Shown here: positions 55,853 through 64,000 of the stretch, in pieces
Layout: each line of letters starts with the position of its first letter
Position numbering within the stretch: position 1 is the first letter of the stretch
Source: Syngnathus acus
Lineage: Eukaryota > Chordata > Actinopteri > Syngnathiformes > Syngnathidae
Direction: 5' to 3'
Assembly (NCBI RefSeq): GCF_901709675.1
Contig: NC_051103.1
Location: 7,487,501 to 7,551,500, forward strand
Length of the DNA stretch: 64,000 nucleotides
Position numbers and translations under genes: made by a program
The notes under the pieces: model-generated
Databases searched by the model: none
What the model was told of the DNA's origin: nothing
What the model saw: the letters and a program-made list of their open reading frames with translations, nothing else

Positions 55853-56212
55853 GTTATGTGCTTGAGGAGCTGATGTGCGATGTCATATTGTCATGGCACA
55901 CCAGGGAGAAGGGGAGCACATGCAAGCAGCTGACATCTCTCACAAAACCAAAGTGCCAGGTACTGCACAATATCATCATCATCACACTCGTCTGGATGTG
56001 TTTTTTGATGACATTGATGCAAACCAAGTTAGTCAGAAACATATATTTAACTGACTTGGTTTGCGTCAGTGTCATGGAAAAACTTGGCCAAAAGTATGTG
56101 GTGGTGGTACTGTGCAGTACCTGGCACTTAGGTTTTGTCCCAGTGAGAGATGTTTGCACTGTTTGCATGTGCTCACCTGCCACGAGAAGTAAGTGACATC
56201 ATACCTGAGCTC
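55853..56212. repeat. Long imperfect inverted repeat (fold-back) of about 350 bp
   Basis: The left arm, including GAGGAGCTGATGTGCGATGT and GTGCCAGGTACTGCACA, is matched by the reverse complement of the right arm. The centre lies at about 56045, where GCAAACCAAGTTAGTCAG faces CTGACTTGGTTTGC. Translations of both strands therefore contain the same KPKCQVLH string. Arm identity is roughly 75-80% by eye. It resembles a fold-back DNA element or MITE. No target-site duplication was identified. Confidence 0.8.
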
Positions 56213-56374
56213 ATCAACCGCTTAATCTGTTTCCATGCAGGCAGGGCCTTTTCAAACTTCTTTTCTATTCAATAAGTTGGTCAAGTGGCATGTCTTTGAT
56301 TTATGAGCAAATTTGCTCATTTGAAGTCTTTCATGCTTGGTGGTCACTGCATTGGCAAAGTACTGTTTGAAAAC

Positions 56375-56580
56375 GTAAGTGTCCACACAAGTTTTCAGCC
56401 TTGAGGTGAGTGTCACTGCAACAGACCCAAGTCTTTGCTGCTTCTCTCTGTGTGCACATGAGTCAAAGTGATGCAGTCACTTTGAGTCATGTGGAGACAG
56501 AGAGAAGCAGTCAAAGACTTGGCTCTGTTCAGTAGCTGAAGGCAAACACTCAACTCCAAGCTGAAAAGAGCCTTCCAAAA
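56375..56580. repeat. Second fold-back with a near-perfect 45-bp stem
   Basis: 56427-56522 forms a hairpin. CCAAGTCTTTGCTGCTTCTC pairs with the strand ending in AGTCAAAGACTTGG, and the stem closes on TCAAAGTGA/TCACTTTGA around a TGCAG loop at 56472-56476. Only about four mismatches or bulges are seen in 46 positions. Weaker complementarity extends outward to about 56390 and 56570. It lies directly upstream of the CCAAT array. Confidence 0.8.
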
Positions 56581-56602
56581 CCTAAGTGCCACTAACCCTA
56601 AC

Positions 56603-58300
56603 CCGCCTCCTAACTCTGCCCAAATTCAGCCTGGCCAATCACGGCTCGGCTCCAAATTTGCATAGCCACGCCCACGTTCTGACAGCCAATCAGAACGCAG
56701 CATTTGCACATCTGACCAATCAGATTGCTTCAGTTTTAGGAAACCACGCCCTTTTCAAATCCAACCAATCAGTGCCACTTTGCCCAGCCACGCCCACTTT
56801 CTGACAGCCAATCAGAACGCAGCATTTGCACATCTGACCAATCAGATTGCTTCATTTTTAGGAAACTACGCCCTTTTCAAATCCAACCAATCACAGTGCC
56901 CAGCCAATCACGGCTCGGCTCCAAATTTGCATAGCCACGCCCACTTTCTGACAGCCAATCAGAACGCAGCATTTGCACATCTGACCAATCAGATTGCTTC
57001 ATTTTTAGGAAACCACGCCCTTTTCAAATCCAACCAATCACAGTGCCACTTTGCCCGCCTCCTAACTCTGCCCAGCCACGCCCACTTTCTGACAGCCAAT
57101 CAGATTGCTTCATTTTTAGGAAACTACGCCCTTTTCAAATCCAACCAATCACAGTGCCCAGCCAATCACGGCTCGGCTCCAAATTTGCATAGCCACGCCC
57201 ACTTTCTGACAGCCAATCAGAACGCTTCATTTTTAGGAAACCACGCCCTTTTCAAATCCAACCAATCACAGTGCCACTTTGCCCGCCTCCTAACTCTGCC
57301 CAGCCACGCCTACTTTCTGACAGCCAATCAGAACGCAGCATTTGCACATCTGACCAATCAGATTGCTTCATTTTTAGGAAACTACGCCCTTTTCAAATCC
57401 AACCAATCACAGCTCGGCTCCAAATTTGCATAGCCACGCCCGCTTTCTGACAGCCAATCAGAACGCAGCATTTGCACATCTGACCAATCAGATTGCTTCA
57501 TTTTTAGGAAACCACGCCCTTTTCAAATCCAACCAATCACAGTGCCACTTTGCCCAGCCACGCCCACTTTCTGACAGCCAATCAGAACGCAGCATTTGCA
57601 CATCTGACCAATCAGATTGCTTCATTTTTAGGAAACTACGCCCTTTTCAAATCCAACCAATCACAGTGCCACTTTGCCCAGCCACGCCCACTTTCTGACA
57701 GCCAATCAGATTGCTTCATTTTTAGGAAACTACGCCCTTTTCAAATCCAACCAATCACAGCTCGGCTCCAAATTTGCATAGCCACGCCCGCTTTCTGACA
57801 GCCAATCAGAATGCTTCATTTTTAGGAAACCACGCCCTTTTCAAATCCAACCAATCACAGTGCCACTTTGCCCAGCCACGCCCACTTTCTGACAGCCAAT
57901 CAGAACGCAGCATTTGCACATCTGACCAATCAGATTGCTTCATTTTTAGGAAACTACGCCCTTTTCAAATCCAACCAATCACAGTGCCACTTTGCCCAGC
58001 CACGCCCACTTTCTGACAGCCAATCAGAACGCAGCATTTGCACATCTGACCAATCAGATTGCTTCATTTTTAGGAAACTACGCCCTTTTCAAATCCAGCC
58101 AATCACGGCTCGGCTCCAAATTTGCATAGCCACGCCCACTTTCTGACAGCCAATCAGAACGCAGCATTTGCATGCTTCATTTTTAGGAAACCACGCCCTT
58201 TTCAAATCCAACCAATCACAGTGCCACTTTGCCCGCCTCCAAATTTGCATAGCCACGCCCACTTGATTTCCAACAGAGCACCTCATTTGCATATACACGC
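56603..58300 (+). repeat. Tandem array with embedded CCAAT, CACGCCC, octamer and TTCAAA motifs
   Basis: About 13 units, basic length 124 bp with deleted and extended variants. The full unit reads, in order: CCACGCCCACTTTCTGACA, AGCCAATCAG, CATTTGCACATCT, GACCAATCAG, TTGCTTCATTTTTAGGAAA, CTACGCCC, TTTTCAAATCC, AACCAATCAC. Each of the three CCAAT boxes matches the NF-Y consensus RRCCAATSRS at all positions, all in the same orientation, spaced 30, 49 and 45 bp. Some units carry CCAAATTTGCATAGCC, with a perfect octamer. Nearly all units are recognisably similar to each other. The long open frame across part of the array (56780-57433) is a by-product of unit lengths divisible by three and breaks where standard units occur. 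Confidence 0.95.
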
Positions 58301-58598
58301 CAGCCTTTCATTTTCCTGGCTCCACCCAGTTTTTGAGCTTTCAGCCAATCATGAAGCAGTATTCCGCCCCATTTCTCAAAAATTTCACCAAAAAAAATCC
58401 AGAAATTTTTTGGGGGGGGGATATAAAAATAAAATGAAAACTAAAAAATTGGAAAGAAAATTATTTTTAGTTTTAAAGTTTAAGATGTGATGTTTGAAAA
58501 TGAAGAGTTGAAAGTTTGTGTTATTTGTAATAGTTTTATTTCTTTTGCAGAGTAAACAATCACAACAAAGTAACAAGTTGGATAGCAATCTGCTCGTT

Positions 58599-58669
58599 GG
58601 CCAGAGGGCCAGGCGGTGGAGTGGTCGGCCAGAGGGACGAGCGGTGGAGTGGTCGGCCAGAGGGACGAG
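58599..58669. repeat. 28-bp GC-rich tandem repeat, 2.5 copies
   Basis: The unit GGCCAGAGGGACGAGCGGTG plus GAGTGGTC is repeated. It lies within an exon-like segment (58551-58705) bounded by TTTTATTTCTTTTGCAG and GATTG|GTAAGTAC on the plus strand, open in two frames. No recognised product. Confidence 0.75.
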
Positions 58670-59028
58670 TGTTACTCCATGCCTGGACCCGAGACAAAAA
58701 GATTGGTAAGTACAAAGCAAAGTCAACGTTTTGTGCAGAAAATGTTTTAGCATGAAACATACCAGTGCGCAAGTAGAGTTGTTCATGGCACAGAGTACTG
58801 CAAGCTGCATGACAAGGAAGCTGATTTTGTTCCTTGATGCCTGTCAGAAAATGGGAGAAAAACAATTATTGGAATAAAGATAAGATTGTGCAATGAGGAG
58901 CATTTAAAGTGCCTCACTTCTCAGGTTGCCTTAAAGCTGAGGCAGCAACAAGACTAAAGTGTTGCTGGTATGCGGCTTTGCTCTAGTCCTCAGCTTCCGC
59001 TACGAGCAGGTATTTGATGGTGCTCCAC

Positions 59029-60595
59029 ACTGGACAAAAAAAAAAAACTAATTCAAATTTTGAAACATGTTTGCTAAAATGTCATTTACTTTCCTTCCCT
59101 TACCAGCAGAGGGCTCTTCAGGCAGCACAGACCCAGATGAACGAGCTCACAGAGGCTGAAGACAAACTGGCAGGCTTTTCACTTTCTGGACCAGGATTTG
59201 CAACCTTTGCCTGTAAAGAAAAAGGAACATTGACACAACGACTCCATTTAAGTTTACTGCTTTTATTTTTACCTGGAACCTCCCGCTGAAGCAGCACATG
59301 CAGTTTCTCTGAAATGTTGCAAAGACTCTCCAGGGTGGACACCTGCACACAACACAACACAAACAAGGGACCCATCAAGCTGCCATTTAGTACATTTTAT
59401 TTGTGAGTCAACTCTGAAAATAGAGGCAGTCTTGAGGAACCTCTGCATGGTTTTGAGGGCTTTTACCTTTGGCCAGCAGGTGGCAGATTTTCCAACTGCA
59501 TCCTTACTGGAGAGTGCTCTGCAGAAAGAGGGGGCACTTAAGTGCTTTTAAATAATGCCAAGTTTGTAGTCACCTATCAGCAGGTCAGACAAGAGGTTGA
59601 TGATTCCACAGGTTCAAAACCTTTTAGATCAGCAGATCCATGCTGCAGAAACTAGGTCCTTTGGCACCACCTGGTGGACAAAAGAATGAAGAACAAGCAG
59701 AAATGTTTGACATGTGTCGCATGTTTCACCAGTGACGAATGGAGGGCAGCACCGGACGTCTCTCCAACCACAGCTCGCTGGTCTGAAAGACACGGTAACG
59801 TTACAACCATTCTGCTTTTACATTTTCAGCCTAACAAGCAAAATGAGCAAGAGTAGACCTGCAAGTGTCTCATGAAGCCATGTGAGGACTGCAAGGTGGC
59901 CATTTTGGACCCTGCAGACAAAGAACAAATGTTTGCTTTAATCAATTTGACAAGATGCCTTGCTAATGAAAATATTTTTGCCGTTTTGCAGTAATCCTGC
60001 TCCCTCGGTTCCAGATGCAGGCCTGTGGACAAATGAGAAGACAATTAGAAGCAGTCGATTGAGAGAGTTGACTTTAAAACTCACAGAAAGTCAGTCGGCC
60101 ATGACGGGCTCGTTTTGAGGATTTGCACCTGCAGACAGAAAGTAGAAAATTAACACGAATGCATCGAAATACCCGTTTCAGTAATTCTCTGGTGGATTTA
60201 TGCAAACGCTGCTTTGTCTACTTACCTTCGGCCAAACGGCGCTGTCGTCCAGACGTTGCTAAATGTTTGTGCAAATAATGTTAGTCATCTTTCCACACTG
60301 TGCGTGCCTCAGTCTTCAAAATGTGCATGTACTTACCCACCGTTAAATGCTTCAATTGTCTGGTTGCACGCCAGATAAATGCGTTTTGGTGGTCGTTGGA
60401 GATGTTAACTGCTAACGCTAGCTTCTGCAAACTTTTGAGCTTGCAAGATGGAAGCACGCCCAAAGTGCAACTTGACGCTGAAAGAGAGCAAAAGCAGTTA
60501 GTTTCAAAAGGTTAAACGTTGAACACCCACCTTGTCACTTTTAAATGCTGTTGTACGGCCGGCGCAGCAGGTGGACCAGAGCAACGTGGCTTTCG
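59029..60595 (-). other. Series of exon-like segments, unidentified spliced transcript
   Basis: On the minus strand, segments bounded by pyrimidine-rich AG acceptors and GT donors occur at 60595-60531, 60477-60337, 60258-60226, 60128-60085, 59911-59859, 59782-59730, 59518-59467, 59342-59273 and 59210-59104. Acceptors alone are seen at 60022, 59670 and 59029. Typical segments are 33-141 nt with gaps of about 75-125 nt. Several are open in one frame (for example SLQKLALAVNISNDHQNAFI; LESLCNISEKLHVLLQRE), but phases do not join into one protein, and stops intervene. I do not recognise a family. It could be a multi-exon non-coding RNA, a decayed gene or a gene with mis-assigned exons. The strand is uncertain for 59104-59210, where plus-strand signals are equally good. 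Confidence 0.4.
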
Positions 60596-60744
60596 CTGTC
60601 AGTGGTGAGTGCAAGAATGAGCGTCGCATTCTTGACGCCTTTTATACTCTTTTTGTGATGACGTCATTAGAAGAAGAAGAAAAAAAGAAAAAAAAAGCCT
60701 TTCAAACAGGTGCCAGTGCGAGAGAAAAACTGCGAAGACAAATC

Positions 60745-60822
60745 TTTGGAGGATTCTGGTCTCGAACCAGCACTGCAAACTTCGGAGGCAATGGTGTTAT
60801 CCCCTCGACCACTGTCCGTTGA
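60745..60822 (-). repeat. tRNA-like sequence
   Basis: On minus, AGTGGTCGAGGGGATAAC resembles an A box/D arm. CTGGTTCGAGACCAG gives a T-arm with B box GGTTCGAGACC. There is no complementary acceptor stem, so it is not a functional tRNA gene. It is probably related to the array immediately to the right. Confidence 0.5.
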
Positions 60823-60924
60823 ATGTTGACAGAAGACTTCTTTTTATTATCCCAGATCATGAAGCTATCTTCAGGAAAGGTTCAGAGTAACCTTCAATTA
60901 CAACCACTTGACTGAGCTATGTAA

Positions 60925-61600
60925 GCTCTCGAATGGCCGAATGGTTATAGCTTTTCCCTTGAGTTTGGGAGAGGCGGGTTCGAATCTTATGTCACTCTAT
61001 TTAATTTGCAAAAGCTGCAAAGTGCAAGTCTCGAACCCGAGGCTGCTCGACACCGACCCAAGTCATAAACCATTCAGCCATTTTGGCGCTGAAATTTTCC
61101 AAGTTTTTTTAGGTATTCATAGTATAGATTTCACGAAATAGATAAAATTACCAAATCACCAAGTTAGTGCAGAACACCAACTGGTGTAATGGTTAACGCT
61201 TTTGCCTTATGTTCGGGAGAACCGAGTTCGAGTCTCACATTGCGCAAACTTTAGCTCAAAGTCCGCTTCGTGTGGGGCTCGAACCATAGTCTCCCGAACA
61301 CCGGGTAAAGTTAAAAACCATTATACCATTTTGCCAGCAAAATTCGGCATTTTTTTTTTGGTAGTGTACGTTAAAATTGTAACTTGCTCGAAAAAACGCT
61401 AAATTACCATTGACAGAACACTCAATGGTAAAGCTTGTGCCTTGTGCGCGAGAGAACTGATCAAGTCTTACACTATGCAAATTTTAGCTCAAAGTCTGCT
61501 TCGTGTGGGGCTCGAACCATCGTCTCTCGAACACCGGGTAAAGTTATAAACCATTCTGCCATTTTGGCGGGGAAATCCGGCCGTTTTTTTTGGGTAGTGT
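60925..61600. repeat. Tandem array of convergent tRNA-like pairs, about 240 bp per unit
   Basis: Three units. Each has a plus-strand tRNA-like sequence (about 60927-60993, 61171-61240, 61418-61475) followed by a minus-strand one (about 61030-61095, 61270-61340, 61508-61580). Examples are GGCCGAATGGTTATAG ... CGGGTTCGAATC on plus and GGTTCGAGCCCCAC on minus. Spacing is 238-247 bp. Each unit ends with a T-run on plus: T7 at 61104-61110, T10 at 61350-61359, T8 at 61584-61591. The last two runs are followed by GGTAGTGTA. Plus copies in units 2 and 3 are more degenerate than minus copies. Confidence 0.8.
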
Positions 61601-63400
61601 ATTGAACATAGAGGACGTCTGGTAAAAAGGAAAAATTGACATGTTCATTTTACGCTGGGTTACATACAAGTGAATGGGGGCACTGCCATCTCGCGGTAGC
61701 TTGCCGTCATTACATGAACCGCTTCATAAACTCTAGTCAAAAGCCTGTATGTTTAATATCGTACGACGTACGTATTTATTTAATTCTGCTTATGTGATGG
61801 TATTTTAAATTAAACAAATGTACAGTAAACTACTCATATGTTTAAGTTCTAATAACCATATTGTAACTGAACTAAAATGATATTGTCATTAAAGAAAGAG
61901 CAATGATGAAAGGGAAATGGACATGGTCATTTTACGCTGGGTTACATACAAGTGAATGGGGGCACTGCCATCTTGTGGTAGGTTAGCGTCATTACATGAA
62001 CCGCTTTATTGACGATAGTCAAAACCCCATTAATTAAATTATATAAAATTATAATATAATAATATTTAATGAAAATAATATAATATAATACTAATACTAA
62101 TATTACTTATAATAAAACCTATACAGAATGTATCTCTATAAATCATTATACCAATTATATATATATATATATATAATTATTTTCATTAAATATTACCATA
62201 TTGCAATTATTCATATAATTTAATTAATATAATATATTAATTTAATTAATATATTGTATAAAGTAATATAATATATTAATTTAATTAATATATTAAATGG
62301 GCTTCATGTAATGACGCTACCCTACCACAAGATGGCAGTGCCCCCATTCACTTGTATGTAACCCAGCGTAAAATGAACATGTCCATTTCCTTTTTTCATC
62401 ATGCTCTTTCTTTAATGTAAACGTCATTTCAATTCAGTTACAATATGGTTATTAGAACTTAAACATATGAGTAGTTTACTGTACATTTGTTTAATTTAAA
62501 ATATCATCCCATAAACAGGATTAAATAAATACGTACGCCGTACGATATTAAACATGCAGGCATTATTCGATAGTTTATGAAGCGGTTCATGTAATGACGC
62601 CAAGCTACCGCAAGATGGCAGTGCCCCCATTCACTTGTATGTAACCCAGTGTAAAATGAGCATGTCCATTTCCTTTTTTCATCATGCTCTTTCTTTAATG
62701 TAAACGTCATTTCAATTCAGTTACAATATGGTTATTAGAACTTAAACATATGAGTAGTTTACTGTACATTTGTTTAATTTAAAATATCATCCCATAAGCA
62801 GGATTAAATAAATACGTACGCCGTACGATATTAAACATGCAGGCATTATTCGATAGTTTATGAAGCGGTTCATGTAATGACGCTAACCTACCGCGAGATG
62901 GCAGTGCCCCCATTCACTTGTATGTAACCCAGTGTAAAATGAACATGTCCATTTCCTTTTTTCATCATGCTCTTTCTTTAATGACAATATCATTTTAGTT
63001 CAGTTACAATATGGTTATTAGAACTTAAACATATGAGTAGTTTACTGTACATTTGTTTAATTTAAAATATCATCCCATAAGCAGGTTTAAATAAATGCGT
63101 ACGCCGTACGATATTAAACATGCAGGCATTATTCGATAGTTTATGAAGCGGTTCATGTAATGACGCCAAGCTACCGCAAGATGGCAGTGCCCCCATTCAC
63201 TTGTATGTAACCCAGTGTAAAATGAACATGTCCATTTCCTTTTCGAAAAAGCATTTATGAAAAGGAAATGGACATGTTCATTTTTACGCTGGGTTACATA
63301 CAAGTGAATTGGGGCACTGCCGTCTTGTGGTAGTTTGGCGTCATTACATGAACCGCTTCATAAACTATCGAGTCAAAAGCCTGGGAAAAAGAGGACGTCT
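61600..63400. repeat. 283-bp repeat in palindromic arrangement around an AT-rich core
   Basis: A phrase including TACGCTGGGTTACATACAAG and TCATTACATGAACCGCTTCA occurs forward at about 61637 and 61919, in reverse complement at about 62300, 62585, 62868 and 63150, and forward again at 63262. The CATGTAATGACG landmarks at 62305, 62588, 62871 and 63154 are exactly 283 bp apart. Units also share a CGTACGCCGTACG near-palindrome and TTTAATTTAAAATATCATCC. Bases 62036-62298 between the two orientations are almost pure A/T. No coding potential. Confidence 0.92.
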
Positions 63401-64000
63401 TTTTCGTTATCAAGCTAATATTGCAATAATGAACAAAACAAACCACAATGTAAATTTTGCATTTATTTGGTAATAAAGATAAACTGTCAGTAACTGTTGG
63501 TAATAAAGTCACTGTCAAAATTAAGAGCATCCAACTTCATGAAAATGCTATTAACATTGTTCAATCAAATGTCTGAAGTCTCACAGCCGAATGTTATTAA
63601 AAAAACAAAAAAAGGAATAGCCAATGTTAAGATACACCGTTTAAAGGCATTACGTACATACATTGGTACATATTTGGATTCTTTTTCCATTACTGTACGT
63701 AGTTGACATTTAATGATCACATGTAAAACCACTTTAGATAAAAGGCATCTCCCAAAACATGCAGTCAAAATAGTGCAATAAAAATACACAAATACCTAAG
63801 GTACAATGGGATCATATTACGAAGATATGTAACAATATTAAAAACACCATAATACAATTTTTGCTGCCATTAGTCCAAAAACTAAATACTCCTAAATTCA
63901 CAAGCAATGTACCTCATCATCTCATTCTTGAGTCATCACCCATCATTCCCATTTGTTTTTAAAATAAAATATTACAATACTGTGGATATGGCCATTTATA
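63400..64000. other. AT-rich end of window, nothing recognised
   Basis: No splice-supported exon, repeat unit or RNA gene is seen. The short open frames on both strands are compatible with chance. It could be a 3' UTR or intron of a gene beyond the window. Confidence 0.5.

Noticed and set aside
55854-56196. Overlapping 109- and 112-codon open frames on opposite strands
   Set aside because: Both come from the arms of one inverted repeat, so their similarity reflects the palindrome and not coding selection.
56780-57433. 217-codon repetitive open frame (FLTANQNAAFAHLTNQIASFLGN repeats)
   Set aside because: It is a translation of the CCAAT array. It stays open only where unit variants have lengths divisible by three, and standard 124-bp units shift the frame. 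No start context, splice or domain supports a protein.
60925-61600. Functional tRNA genes in the array at 61 kb
   Set aside because: A and B boxes are present, but acceptor stems do not pair and the copies are degenerate. They are called tRNA-like repeats only.
62504-63303. Two similar 68- and 77-codon minus-strand frames (CSFYTGLHTSEWGHCHLAVA)
   Set aside because: They repeat because the 283-bp satellite repeats. The frame covers only part of each unit and has no supporting signals.

Overview
The window looks like a gene-dense piece of a teleost fish genome, probably a percomorph. The protein-coding genes have short exons and often 70-150 bp introns with GT-AG ends. Vertebrate orthologues are recognisable throughout, and the interspersed repeats are of fish type: a tRNA-headed SINE, a Tc1-type MITE and non-LTR fragments. 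I cannot name the species.

Layout, left to right. 1-4.6 kb: gene-free, with degraded repeats. 4.97-7.05 kb (-): cyp26a1, the retinoic-acid hydroxylase, with a TATA box, a proximal DR5 retinoic acid response element and a second DR5 about 1.5 kb upstream. 9-14 kb: gene-free. 14.3-27.3 kb (-): exoc6 (Sec15 exocyst subunit), 23 coding exons plus an unlisted alternative first exon at 27.2-27.3 kb and a candidate 30-nt in-frame microexon at 18.1 kb. 27.4-33.9 kb: intergenic. 34.0-38.0 kb (-): hhex homeobox gene, 4 exons. 39.6-41.35 kb (-): trub1 pseudouridine synthase, 8 exons. 42.2-46.2 kb (+): lrrc45, 17 coding exons, one intron apparently GC-AG. 47.05-49.97 kb (+): rac3 small GTPase, 6 exons. 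53.06-54.62 kb (-): dcxr (L-xylulose/dicarbonyl reductase), 8 coding exons plus a non-coding first exon. All seven coding sequences were assembled exon by exon; each joins in frame and gives a product of about the usual family length, apart from trub1, which is shorter than its human counterpart.

The gene order joins two blocks that are separate in mammals: cyp26a1-exoc6-hhex (human chromosome 10q) and lrrc45-rac3-dcxr (human 17q25), with trub1 (human 10q) at the seam. The genes do not form one pathway. cyp26a1 degrades retinoic acid, hhex is a developmental transcription factor, exoc6 and rac3 act in secretion and cytoskeleton, lrrc45 in the centrosome, trub1 in RNA modification and dcxr in carbonyl/sugar metabolism.

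The unusual part is 55.8-63.4 kb, downstream of dcxr: two long fold-back sequences; a 1.7-kb tandem array with about three perfect NF-Y (CCAAT) sites per unit plus CACGCCC boxes, octamers and TTCAAA elements; a minus-strand series of exon-like segments with good splice sites but no consistent reading frame; a tandem array of convergent tRNA-like sequences, each unit ending in a T-run; and a palindromically arranged 283-bp repeat. I found no protein in this stretch that I can name.
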